DNA of 64,000 bases from Edolisoma coerulescens (lineage: Eukaryota; Chordata; Aves; Passeriformes; Campephagidae). The first letter of the stretch is position 1. Each line of letters opens with the position of its first letter. The notes under the pieces are model-generated. The model did not search any database. It was given only the letters and a program-made list of their open reading frames with translations, and had not been told where the DNA came from. Positions 34,493 through 47,052 of this stretch are shown in pieces. The position numbers and the translations under genes are program-made. The stretch spans positions 1,543,586 through 1,607,585 of the forward strand of contig VWZW01006289.1 of the NCBI GenBank assembly GCA_013397115.1, read 5' to 3'.

Positions 34493-35498
34493 AGTCATAG
34501 AATCTTTTAGGTTGGAAAAGACCTTTAACATCATTGAGTCCAACCATTAACCCAGCACTGCCAAATCTACCACTAAACCACATCCTTAAGTGCCACAGCT
34601 ACACATCTTTTAAGTATCTCCAGGGATGGTGACTCCACCACTTCCCTAGGCAGCCTGTGCCAATGGCTGGCTGTGCCTCCAGTGAAGAAATTTTTCCTGA
34701 TGTCCAATCCAAACCTCCCTTAGTGCAGCCTGAGGCCATTTCCTCTCCTGCTGGCACTTGTTACCTGGGAGAAGAGACCAACCCCCACCTGCTTCAACCT
34801 GCCATCAGGTAGTTGCAGAAAGCAAAAAAGTACCGCTCCTGAGCCTTCTTTTCTCCAAGATAAACACCCCCAGCTCCCTCAGCTGTTCCTCATAAGACTT
34901 GTGCTCCAGACCCTTCACCAGCCCTGTTGCCCTTCTCTGGACACACTCCAGAACCTCAATGTCCTCCTTGTTGTTGGGGCCCAAAGCTGAACGCAGAATT
35001 TGAGGTGAGGCCTCACCACTGCAAGTGATCATCCCAGAGGGGGATGATCCCTCCTCTGCTCCTGCTGGCCACACTATTCCTGCTACAGGCCAGGATGCCA
35101 TTGGCCACCTTGGCCACCTGGGCACACACTGGCTCATGTTCAGCCACTGCCAGTCAGCACCCCCAGGTCCTTTTCCACCAGCAGCTTTCCAGCCACTCTG
35201 CCCCCAGCCTGTAGCGCTGCCTGGGGCTGCTGTGACCCAAGGGCAGGACCTGGCACTTGGCCTTGTTGAACCTCACAGTTGGCCTCAGCCCGTGGATCCA
35301 GCCTGTCCAGATTCCCTCTGCAGAGCATTCCTGCCCTCCAGAAGATTAACACTCCCACACAACTCGGTGTCATCTGCAAAATGACTGAGGATGTACCTGT
35401 TTTGTCAGGTCATCAATAGAGATATTATACAGGACTGGCCCCAGTGCAGAGCCCTGGGGGACACCCCTTGTGACTGGCCACAAACTGGATTTTACTCC
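34493..35498 (-). mobile_element. CR1 LINE, 3' third with ORF2 reverse-transcriptase remnant
   Basis: This is the longest CR1 copy in the window, about 1 kb, on the minus strand. Its 3' terminus (ATTCTATGACTC on the minus strand) is at the left end. Read leftward it gives the end of ORF2. FADDTELCGS, containing the reverse-transcriptase catalytic FADD, is near 35363-35393. KLLVEKDLGVL is at about 35150-35185. KEDIEVLECVQRRATGLVKG and LEHKSYEEQLRELGVF are at about 34855-34965. The frame is broken by stops and shifts, so it is not functional. It is 5'-truncated at about 35498, where it abuts CR1 sequence in the opposite orientation. Confidence 0.93.
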
Positions 35499-35731
35499 AA
35501 AAGTACTTAATGCCTCCTTTACCCCAGTGTTCAACAGTAAGAGCAGTTATCCTAGGGGTACACAGCCCCCTGAGCTGGAAGACAAAGATGGGGAGCAGAA
35601 TGAAGCACCTACAATCCAAGCAGAAATGGTCTACACCACCGAGAACACACAAGTCCTGCACTTGCATTACAACAGCCCCATGCAATGCTACAGGCTTGGA
35701 AAAGAGTGGCTGGAAAGCTGCCTGGAGAGGG
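35499..35731 (+). mobile_element. CR1 LINE ORF2 fragment, opposite orientation, internally deleted
   Basis: In one plus-strand frame it reads KVLNASFTPVFNSKSSYPRG, then TQPPELEDKDGEQNEAP, then TIQAEMV. I recognise this as the CR1 ORF2 region before the reverse-transcriptase core. After about 35650 it jumps to NSPMQCYRLGKEWLESCL, which lies far downstream in ORF2. The reverse-transcriptase core is therefore deleted. There is no CR1 3' UTR after it. It directly abuts the minus-strand copy on its left. This is a dead fragment. Confidence 0.85.
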
Positions 35732-38700
35732 ATAAGCACATCCAACATTTTGAAAGAAAGTGTGCAGAGCATTAAATAGCTACAAAATATAGCAAGACTA
35801 AGTGATGACATATAGATGAAAAGCATCCTTTCACTGCATTTAGCCTGATTGGAATTGTTTCTGTGCAGTTGCAGGGTGGATTAAAGACAGGATTTGGATA
35901 ACATAGTATTATGGTCCCAGGGGACTAGTTATTCAAAGTTATCTTCATATAATCATTGCAGTGTACAGTGTAAAATAAGAAAAGGATTTTTCTGTCTAGA
36001 TATGTTTTCTCGTCTCAGAAAGCACCACTAAAATTTTTAAGTAAAGAAAGAATCCCACCACCACTGGGATAGACAGCAGCTCATTTTGGGGCTGGAGTGG
36101 TCCTCACCCAGGTTACATACTCTCCTGCTGGCCCTTTGCAGAGTGGGTGGCCCTGTCCTTTTGGCATCAGGATCTCTTTCTCCTCTGAGTCCTTCATTTC
36201 AAGTGAAGATCATAAAAAGGCAAATCTTCTTGAGATGTGTGTTTGTTGGGCAGTTGTGAAAACCCACCTGAGCAGAAGCAAACCAGACACATGGGATCCC
36301 AGCAGGTCCCAGTACCCTCTGCCCTGAAGAAACACTCATGTCAGGCTTGTTCCCTTAAAGCTTTCCCTTCCCTTATGAAATCTTCTATCCTATTTTGCGT
36401 GGGATCATTTGTTCATTAAACATCAACATCCTTATTTTCAAAGTAATGACATTTAAAAGGTCTTGCCACAGGGAGGCCAAATTAGATCAGGGTCGCTGCC
36501 GTGCCAGGCACTGTGCATGCACAGAAATTTATGCGTGGCTGGGAAGACTCTTTTTCTCTTAACCTCTTCCTACCAGACCTTCAGACACTTGCTGAAGCCC
36601 AGTGAGGACTGTGGTAGGTACTGTCAGCATCTGGCTGACCACAGGGCAGGGAAAATCGCATGCAGCTGTGAGGAGGTAGAAACCCCCTTCAGCCACGTAT
36701 GGTTCATCACTTCAAAAATTCAACCTTAGGCTGACCAGAGCTACTGCCAGGAAGGTCAAGTAAACAACTAAAGCAGTGCAGAGAGCCCTGTCTGCTGGGG
36801 TGAGAAGATGGACTCAGAGTGATGTGCTTAAGCTGTACAGTCCCATGCGACAGCATCAGCCACAGCAGCAGAAATTCCATCTGTTACAGTGCAACTGCTC
36901 TTCATAAAATATAAAGTTGAAATTCATTAGGCCAGAGGAAGTGTCCTCTGTCCCACTACCCACAGAGTACTCTTCTCCTCTGAGCAAATGCCTTTTTATA
37001 CTCTTATGCTGCTCTTCATGCTACCAAACATGTTAATGCACTGAGGTCCTTTCCACAGTATTATGGAAGACTGTTGTTCCTGAGCTGGTAAGGGGAATTC
37101 TCGAGGACAGAGGTAGGCATAATTTCTACATCATCCATGGGCTTGTCTATTGTCTGTTACTGGTGATAGGGAGGCAAGCTGACCTGCTTCCTTCAGTTTG
37201 CACTGTGAAGATCTTCCTCTAATATAAAGACACACCCAGTGCAAAATACAGAAATCAAAATATGAAATCTCTCCCACTTTTTCTGGGCCCTCTCTGTGAT
37301 AACAGGTTTCCAAAGGCCAGGGATTCACCATGGAGTTTGAATACCCTTTGACTGCTATTAATCCTTATAGGGTAATAGTGGGGGGAATTCCTTACCAGTC
37401 GTGGAGCTTTGAAGTTAAATCCCTGTAGAAGGATGCCTGGAAAACAGCCATGACACTCCACTTCCTGCAGAGACTATATAGGAGAAGGAGACAGCTGGGC
37501 AGAAAAATTTGTTCTACTTCAAAATGGCCCCCAAAGGGTGCCCTGGGTCAAGGCACTCCATGGCATGTGAGTGGCTCTATAGCACCAAAGTTTAGTTGAC
37601 AATATTTGTCTCATCTCTTAAAAAAACTGCACTGAGCAGAAAGTTCAGACGAGGAAAAAGTGACAGATGTTAACAGCAATTACTGTTTTTCCAGATAACT
37701 GTGGTCACTGGTCGTAAGCCAGATTTTAAGACAGTGGGAACTTGTCTTCCTTGATAATATTTGTACCTCATCCTAAATCCCAGGTCGTGGTAATGCTGTA
37801 AAATAATTTATTGGTCATTTCCATTCTGTTATTTTTAATGAACTTGGGGATTCATGAATGTACATTTTCTATGTTCTTAGAGGAGCTGAGGTGCTCTTCC
37901 TCCTGTGTGATGTCAGCTGAGAAGACAGGATGGTATTAGGCTTCAGTTACTCACATTTCTCAGTCAAGCTACACTGTAAAACTGCCCTGCCATCAGTAAC
38001 ATATTTAGATGTACAAAGGAAGGAGTGAAAGCACATGGGGAAATTCAAGTTCCATCGAAGTCCCTGGCCCTCGCCTTTCATGGGAAGTGCTGTATCCAGG
38101 CTCCTGCAGGAAGTCCCTCACCCTGACATCCCAGCTCTGGCAACTAAAGTCAAGGCCATGATAAGCTATCCAGGCTACATATGGTGTTCATAGCAAAAAG
38201 TTGGTATCCCAGTAAGAAGAAAACCTGTAACAGAAGGTTTCCATACTTGTCCATAGCTTTGCTCCTGAAGTACATGGACTTCTGTAGGGCAGGGCACCAA
38301 TTCCCTGGGCTCTGTTCTAAGTTATTTGCTTAGCTATGAATTCACAGAGAAAGCTAACGAGGCCAGCATTGTTTTCCTAACTTCGGTATTCTGGGCAGCA
38401 TCACAAACTTAATGTGCTGCTTCAGGTTTCTGGGTCCTCTCAAGGAAGGACAACAAGAATGGCATTTAAAGGAGACAATTTGCATTCAGAACTATTTAGG
38501 TTCCTCTCAGCCAGGTAACCTTCTAGAACAGCATACACATGTCAAAACTCACCAAGCAAGCCAAGCAGCCTCACTGAAGCAACTGAGGCAGACGCCCATG
38601 AGGCCTTTGCCAGGCTGTTTGCCCTGGCACCTGAGCAGAAGCAAATGCACCCTTGCTGATAAGTGTAGGGCTGCTGTGTAACCTGGTTACTCTGCTCAGG

Positions 38701-41700
38701 CTCAGTGTGGCTTCCAGACAGCTCCTTTCCCTAGTCCATATGAGCACTCTCTCTGGTAGCGTTACCACATCTTATATGGAAATGACTGCAATACACCCTT
38801 CGAAATAATTATTTGCTTACTTCTAACGAGGCATGCTGATAAACAAGCAGATTATCATGTTGTTGTTGCCTTAATGCTGATATGAATATTTAACTAACTC
38901 ACCTAAATGTGAGTAATGGGTGTCAGCTGGGTGAAGAAGCTTCCAGTATCCCTTTTAAAGACAAGTATTTTAAACCAGACACAAACAGAAAAAGCAGTAG
39001 GGATCTAGGCTTGTTTGACTGGCTACTCACACTCATGGCCAGGATAGGTGCTGGGAAAGCCAGACTGGTCTTGAGGCACTCCTGGGACGGAGGGCGGGCT
39101 GGAATATGTCACTTTCCAAGGAGCCCCTTGGTGAGGCTGCAAATGCCACGTGGGGATATCAGTTGAGTATTGCTGGTCTAGAAGTCACTAAACCTCTTAA
39201 TTTTATTTCTTGACTGCAACCTAGAGATAAGGTTCTTGCTGCGACAAATGTGTAGGAGATGCATAATTAGGCTTTCAGTGGCACACAGATGATGCAGTTT
39301 TCCTTAGTATTTAAGGCTGAGGCTGACAACTCAGCCTTTGCCAACCAATATTCTAGCCTAGGGGTATCCTTTAATCATGCCTTGGATACCACAGTCTAAC
39401 TGCTGACAGCGTTGTATTTGTGCTATTGTTTCTCATGTTGTGTACACTGAAAACATGGCATTTCAAACTGCAAAGCACAGCTGATGTGAATAAGAAAATA
39501 CAGTTGTTACCAGGAAACAGCTGATCAATATGCAGTGCCACAGGAGCATATGGAGAGCAGAATAAACCTAGACTAGAATAAAGAGTTGGCAGGAGCCATG
39601 CCCAGGGTTTTTTTTTCACCTGGGGGACAGGAAAAATATTCATAAAAGGACAGAATGTTTATAGATAAGAGTTTTTTCTACAAAAGCAAGGCTTCTACTC
39701 ACCTGCAAGGGATGAAGCTCAAAATGGATGAACTGGATAACATGGACCTCTCAATGTGTTTGGAGATTAACCATCAGAACAGGTCCAGATGCAGCTGCTG
39801 GTGATTAAAGGCTGTTGACCTCAAAGTAGCAGGAGGACATCAGGTGTCCTCATCTATATCCCATGAAAAATTTGGACAGTGATAGCAAACAGCAAAGCTT
39901 GCAGGAATGACCCTTCTAATTATTCTTTTCTGCTCTTGATTTAGTGTTGTCAGGAGATCAGCAGTTCTCTTAGGTTAAAGCAAAATGACCTTGTTCTGCT
40001 GCCTTGTGAAAAGGCTTTTCTGTCTTTACAACTCTCAAAGACTGGTGACGGCACTGAACAGCTGGAAGTCATGCTGTTTGTCTCCCTGGGGTTTTTTGCA
40101 GTTACTCTTTACTGTCTTTAGGAGTTAAAAAATCTCCTTTCCTGAGGAGATGTTCTTAGTGTTATGTGTGTTCATTGCAGGGATGAGAAAAAGAATTTTC
40201 AGGCAGACCTTTCCCCTTCCCTTGGTTATATACCTTCTTCCCTTGCTCATCTCTCCCAGATAACTAACTGGGACCATCTACATGAGTAAATAGTAGGTAT
40301 TGGAAAGAATGGAGGTTTATATTATACATTATATGCTTCTATCATCTTTTATATTTTCTCCACACTGTGTAATAAGGTATTTTATGGAAACATTAGGCCA
40401 CAGTTCTAGAACAGGAAAGTTCCTTGAAAAATTTAATTTGTATGTGGTTGTGGCACCTAAGTCTGTGCTAATCTTCAAACTCCAAACAATGGAAGTACCC
40501 CTGTGTAAAGTGAATCTATGTGAGGTTTGGGGGTTTGTTTTATTTTTCTTTTTGTGTGTGTGTTTCCCTGTGGTCCTTCTTTTATGTTGTTCATGGTAAA
40601 AAAGCATTTTGACCAACCAGGGGGTTGGTGGGAATTCTTTCTGCTCTTATATACTGTACCCCTTGCAGAGAGTGGAAGAGAAGAATCTGGAGTGCAAAAT
40701 AAAGATATTAGCTTACAACAGAAGGGCTAATGGGACTGATGCATAGGGGGCTCTGCTTCTGAGAGACAGAGAAATTACACTAAAGAGAAAGAATGAATTT
40801 CACTTCTTGTATGGGGAATGTCTTCCTTTTATCAATATTCCCTGGTTTGTGCTGACATCTTCACACTAATTAATCTGTCAAAAGAGTTGTTGTGCAGGAT
40901 TCATAGAAATTTAGTCAATCCTGAGTCTAGAAAGATCACTGTGATCTTTATCACTTTCCCAGTTAATTCTGTGCTGATAATGGCTTGTGTCTCACTGCAC
41001 AAAACCTTTGTCTTGAATTGTTCAATTCTGCCTGCCTTGCCTGAAAGACTAACATAAATAATTCCTTCTAGGTGGAACAACCATCGCTTGCTTAAGGCCT
41101 GAATCCTGCAAGCATGTGAGATTTGTATTTAACTGTGTTCCAGTTTTCATTCCCATTGACGTCAGAAGAGCTGTTCAGACAGGTAAAACAAAGGGTTTAT
41201 ATGCTTTGTAGCAATATTAAGTTTTGTCCTTCCTTTTGCTATCAGTCCTGGCTCTCCCAAGTGCCTGCGAAGGCATGAGACTGTCCAAGCACAGATGACC
41301 CATGAAATAAGCTCTGAACAATTAAAGGGGAAGTCCAGCTGTGCATCCATGGCCTCTGCTTTTAAATGCTGCTTTTAACAGTGTAGTAAGGGCTGTTTAA
41401 AACAGCAACATTTTCTTTGAGAGAGAAAGAATTTGTATCACAAAGATTAAATAACTCATCAAAGAGGCGGGAGCAAGCTCAGTTACAGGGAATTTCAGTC
41501 CTCCTTTCCTCCTGTTACACAGCTGCTGCAGAGACAAAATCGCTTTAATGCCGGCTGCTGATGGGAGAAGGTCAAAGCCTTTGGCTCCGGAGGGAAGGAT
41601 CCCAGGCACTTTGCCTGCAGCATAACAGGGAGGCAAAGGCCAATGAAGTGGTTGCTTCTGGCGTGATATTTTTTTTTTTGATATAACAGAAACCTAGTTG

Positions 41701-43130
41701 GAAAACACATGACAGTCACAGGCAGTGTTAATACAAGGGGGGGAAAATAGAGAGGAGCAGAAGCTCTTGACTTTTGGGGTATCCCTGAGCATGTCTGAAA
41801 GCAGATCGTGGTGGAGCTGACTTTGCTGTGAGTAGTCTCAGGAGTATTGACAGACTGCCAGAGGGGAGGTATAGAGAAAAACCTGGAATCAACCTTAATT
41901 CCACTAGAGAGGATAGTGTCTGTTAATCTTTGGGGTCCTCTTGTTTTTGTCTGATGTCAGCTGTTCTGCTAAATCAGGTAACACACTGGGCTTCTCTCAC
42001 TTGGATGTTCTAGTTATCTATTCAGCGTGAGCCTCCCTGGAGCAGAAGTCTTCCTCCCTGGGACAAAGGGGCTGAGTCACTCCTCTTCTCTCCACCACAA
42101 GTGACCACAAATGCCCAGGGCCAAGCAAGTACATTCAGCGCTTTGTGATGGGATGGGCAGCAGGTGTAAAGGGCTGGGTGAGGAGCTGAGAGCCAGAGAC
42201 AACCTGTGGGCTGTGAGCCTGAAACCTGTGTCCTCCTGGTCAGGGAAAGGTACAGAGAGGAATCGGGTGACAGGAAGACATGAAACTTTAAAGATGGGGA
42301 GTGGAAACTGATGTCTAGTTTTGCTCCCCTTGCTCAGTAGGGGATGTAATGCCAGCATCATCAGACTGCCAAAAAGAAGAGGCTGGGCTGCTCTCTAGGT
42401 GATGATTGGGCTAGGGCTGCCCAAAACTATGGCCTCTTATCCTTGATGTGAGCACATGGTGCCACAGGCCAAGCTACTCCCAGGCTACAACTTTTCCCCA
42501 TGCAGAAAACCAAACTTCTAGGAATCAGGAGTCTCTTACGCTGGAGAATTTGGCTTTTGTAGAGCACCGGAAGCAACATTAGCCAGCCATGGGGGCAACT
42601 ACTGCCAAACTTGGTCACCTGTCAGTCTCGCCAGGAAGCACCATACTCAGCACCGGGCAGATACCAACAGGGTAGCTGTGAATTTAGTGTGATGGACATG
42701 TCCTGAATGCACCTTGACTTGTCAGACGTAAGGATCCTTTACAGAGTGATACAGATGACGTCAACAAATTTAGATTCGTTATCTTAATGAATCTGTAGCC
42801 ATTAAAAGAGAAGCTGGGCCATGATCTTAACTTGTCTTAAAAATAAATTGTAGTAGCTTTGTCATAAAGACGTTTAGAAAAAATTCATTTTTCTTAAGAT
42901 ACTCTATCGAAATGTAAGTTACTTAAACATAAGTTCTGTTTCCGCACTCAGAGCAAAGACTGAATTGGCAGGTGGAGGAACAAGTAATTTTCTGAGCTTT
43001 TGGGAAAAAACTGCCTGGCATGACCAGGCTCTACATTTTAACTTCATCATTTGCAACAGTCATTCATGTTGTTATAAGAGAAGCAGCATGCTACAAAACC
43101 AGACCTAGAATATCTTGTACATAACCTGTA
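35732..43130. other. intergenic, no supported feature
   Basis: About 7.4 kb with no exon, repeat family or RNA gene recognised. Frames are all below about 100 codons, overlap on both strands and have no motif. A T/G-rich stretch lies at about 40520-40570. Confidence 0.6.
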
Positions 43131-43520
43131 TCAGAAGTAATGACCCTGAAGTGGACAGAATGGTAGAGACCTGGATCTGTGAGCACAATAAAGGAGTTCT
43201 TGGCACAGCCCCTCCACTCTGTTCTCCTTTCTGCAGATCTGCTGTGCTGCATCTTCCAGAGGTGCAGCTGCACCATGTCGTGTGAGTGCAGTACCAGGAA
43301 ACAGCCTCACACCAACTTCAGGGTGATGCTAAAGGGGAAGAGTTCAGTGAAAATGGAGAGCATGAGCTTGGAGATGTTGTGTGTCATCTGCACTCCCCTT
43401 CCCCTCACTGCTGCACGTGTGCTCAGGGAGGTCTCCACTGTGCAGAGGAACCTGCTGCTGAGCTCCAGGGTGGGCAAGTGCAGGGTCCATCCTCAGAAAC
43501 ATTTCCTCTGGCAGTTCAGC
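43131..43520. other. unassigned GC-richer block
   Basis: This block is GC-richer than its surroundings and has two overlapping plus-strand frames of 116 and 129 codons plus a minus-strand frame. It contains an AATAAAG near 43186. It could be a degenerate LTR or repeat, or a retrocopy, but I recognise neither a protein nor a named repeat. No function is proposed. Confidence 0.25.
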
Positions 43521-46357
43521 TTTGTTTAATCTCTTTAATCCTATCCTCAGCTGCCTGTTGGAACCACAGAAAACAAAGCACCTTTTCTTTTTACTGCGTG
43601 CTGATGAGGTATGGTGTCTTAATTAGAAACATCTATCCCAGAGGGAGACAGATTACCTCTCCAGCCCCACTTTAGCATGGAAGAGCTAGCTGTGCTGCAA
43701 TCACATTGATCCCTGTACAGAAACCACATTCACCTATGCTGTCCTCTGTTTTCTGCTTGTCTTTTAAGCTGAAGAATACATAGATACAGCGCTTCACTAA
43801 AAAAACCCAAACAAACTAAACCCCAAAAACACAACACAAAAAACCTGATTGTGTAAATGTTGTTTTAAAAAATGCATATTTGATATTTTTCCTGCAGCCA
43901 TATCTTTTCTCTGATTTCCTTCAATACTCCATTCATTTATTTACATACTGCATGTAAGTCAGTATGGTACTGGCTGGTGCAGGCATGGATTAATGTTTTA
44001 AACTGTTCGTTCATAGTGGGTGCAGCTTTCTTGGAAAACAGCTCTGTTTAATTGCATTTGGACAGTGGATGTTAAGACAGTACTCTCCGGTACGCGGTTC
44101 AGGCTCAAGTACGCTGGGTGGGGGCACTGTCCCTCAAAAATCCTATTTAGTAAATTGAACTGCTTCTAGGGCTTTGTTTTATACATACTGTTGGGCAATT
44201 CAGTTCTTTACACTGAATGTGTGACTAAAGGCACAGTGGAGTGCTCTGGTACCTGAGCCTGGGATCTGTTCCAAAGGGCAGGAGGTGGAGGACGGCTTGC
44301 AGGCATCAGACCAAGGTGTCTGCCATGACCTGTAAGAGTTTAAAGTACAATGCAGATGTGGGGGTTTTAGAGTTTAAAAAAATGTATACGTGGATGGACT
44401 TCATAAGAAAATCCTAATTTTGAAATAAAGTTAGAGGGGGCCCAATAATTCATGTACTGAATCAACAAAAGAGAAATAAGGCTCTAAGTTTACCTTCTTG
44501 TTTCTCATAAGACCACTTACAAAGATGAATGACAGGCAGCGGCCTCATGCTGACAGTTTGATAAACCAAGGTTTTGTGTGTCTTATCACGTTTAATTAAG
44601 GCCTGAAAAACTTGTGGCCAACAGCATTTGTCGTGGCTGTGTTCATTTGTAATTAGCATGTCAATCCCTTCCACTTAACTGGCTGCCAGTCTGAAAGTCC
44701 ATAGCAGGCCACTATCCAAAGCACGGACTTCTGGGTGGCGTTGGCTGCTAAGTCTTTTATGTCCCTGCTGAAAGAAGAGGTGCTCTCTATGGTGTTCTTC
44801 ATAAATATTCCTGATTCTCCCTTCCTCTGTTATTGTGTCTTGCTCATGTAGGATTTGATTGTTCATTTCTGAAGGCAATTTTAAAACATCTGGAAGCAAT
44901 TACTTTGCTTTCATGGGTTTTTTTATACTTGTGGTTTTTTTGCACTTCAATCAACTTCATTTGGCCACTGGGAACTCCAAAGAGCCCCTTTCTGTGCATA
45001 CCCCAGCACGTGTGAAATAAAACATCATACTTTGCTTACTGCCACAGGGCAGGTTTTGCTTCAGCTTAATCCTTAACTGATGTTCTCAGGCCTAATCCTG
45101 CTTCCCCTGTGGGCTCCTGTGCAGGGAATATTGTCCAGAGCAGGCTGCAAAAACCTGGCGGATCTCTGTGCACTCATCCAACAAGACCCATGTGCCCAGA
45201 ACCAAAAAGGATTGTATTAATTCATGTTTTCTCAATACCTCCTTCCAAACAGGTGGCTCCAAGGACTTCCACGGCGACCTCCTCCACAGGTCTGCTGGGA
45301 ACTTCCCCATTACAGCCCACTGTCCTAGCACAATATCTCCCACTGATACTGATACAAGGGATCTTTTCAGCTGCATCTGTGCAGATTCACCCTTAGCTTC
45401 TCTCCTGGTCTCCAGGAGCTGGTGCTAGTAAAAAAGCTGAGGGAAAAAATGCCACCGGCCACTCGTGCTGTCTGAGCTGTTTGACTGGGGCTCCTGGGCA
45501 CAACCACAGTGTAGCCAGTGCAAGGCCCCACGCTTCTTTTCCTGACTGTGGGCACCATCAGGAGTTTCAGGTGGAAGTGAAGGACATGCCACCGCTCCCC
45601 ACGAGAGGAAGTTTCTGAAGGTGCTGCGTGCTTTGTGCTGCATGCCAATACAAGAGTGCTGGTGGCCCTTCTCCCATGGCTCGTCATCCTTGGCTGCTTG
45701 ATTCATCAAACATCCTCTTGTGTGATCCCAGCCTGGCCAACATGTCCTGTTTGCAAAACCTCTGGTCCTGTGTGACTCCTTGTGCACCAGGGCACAGAAA
45801 GGCAACAGCACATTGCACTGGAGCCCCAGATACAGGGACCATTTTTGACACTTGTATGTGTTTTCAGTAACTATTCTCATTCTTATTGTTCTCTTATGTT
45901 TTGATGTTTATTTTGACTCTTATTTAACACATCCAATAGATATTATTAAATCTTGCAAGAAACATACACAAATTTGCTGTATTACTGGAACATTTCATTC
46001 GTTCCCATTGAACACTCTAGGCTGGAGAAAGGGAAGAATATATTTGTACACAAGATTGCAAACACTTCTCACTTTCAACCATGTAAATAACAAAAAAAGG
46101 GTAATGTATGATACACAGCTCATTCTCTGAAAAAGCTGCATCTGTCTGAAAAAAGTGACTGATGCTACATAGTTTGGGATTCTTACTTAGTTTTTTGAAT
46201 CATCTAATTGAACAGGGCTTTTTACCTCTTACTACTAATTTTTGGATGTTTTAAAATATACTCATTCTGACCCATGGAAAGGCATCTCAAAGGATCACAT
46301 CTTGACATATAAGTGTATATGTACACACACTCATACACAGTAAGTCCATCTATTATA

Positions 46358-46390
46358 ACACACACACATATATAAATATATATATATATT
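46358..46390. repeat. (AC)n/(AT)n microsatellite
   Basis: An alternating AC run passes into alternating AT; a few shorter CA runs precede it from about 46322. Confidence 0.9.
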
Positions 46391-47038
46391 TTTCAATATA
46401 CTTCCAGAAGCAAAACCACAAGGAAAATCTTCTTGTCTCCTTGACAGCTCTTTGTGTCTTTGACAGATGTTTCGAATAAAGCGAATGCAAAGGGTTAAAC
46501 AATAGTTCTGTTGAAGTCAGTGTGGCTTCTGCTGTTCATTCCTTGTAGGGCCAGTCCTGCACTCCAATCTCTGCCCGGACGGAATTAACAGAAATGTTAA
46601 CATCACAAGCTTTCCACGTGGGTTTGGATTCAGTGCGAATATCAAATCATCTGTGACACATCCCCCCCTCCCTGAGTGCTGTTAACAGCTTGAAAGGATC
46701 ATCTCTAATGTTATTAGAAAAAGAGAAAATATTTGAATAATGTAATTTGCTGTTGCTTAGGCATGTCATATTTTCTGCTATTGCAATATAAAAAATAAAA
46801 AGATACATTTCTGTATTTGCATATTATGTCACTTGAACACTTTTATACAACACATTAAATATGTTTCTCTAGCTTTATCTCCAGGAGACAGAGCAAATAT
46901 CCCCAGATTGAGGGTAACATAGGGCACTTGGCAAAGTGTCTGAATCCAGAAATAATTTGGAGAAGCGCGGCTGCAGAATGTAATTCTCTTCCTGCCTGCT
47001 TTTTGCTCCTTTCCTTCCATGGGGAAAGAAATGGGGAC

Positions 47039-47052
47039 GGGGGGGGGGGGGG
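47039..47052. repeat. 14-base G homopolymer
   Basis: An uninterrupted run of 14 G. Its exact length may be unreliable in the assembly. Confidence 0.95.

Noticed and set aside
34805..35379. Minus-strand frames as host genes
   Set aside because: They contain the CR1 ORF2 signatures VQRRATGLVKGLEHKSYEE and KLLVEKDLGVL, so they are transposon remnants.
34493..35731. Twin-primed (5'-inverted) single CR1 insertion
   Set aside because: Both orientations contain the same ORF2 region, which a simple inversion of one copy would not give.
35470..35775. 101-codon plus-strand frame as a host gene
   Set aside because: It reads as CR1 ORF2 sequence with an internal deletion.
43179..43675. Overlapping 116- and 129-codon plus-strand frames as a possible retrocopy gene
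   Set aside because: Neither translation resembles a known protein to me, so it is kept only as an unassigned block.
44462..44899. Two consecutive minus-strand frames in the same register (70 and 74 codons, separated by one stop), resembling a broken gene
   Set aside because: The joined reading has no recognisable family or motif. One stop in about 145 codons is not rare enough to argue for a pseudogene without similarity evidence.
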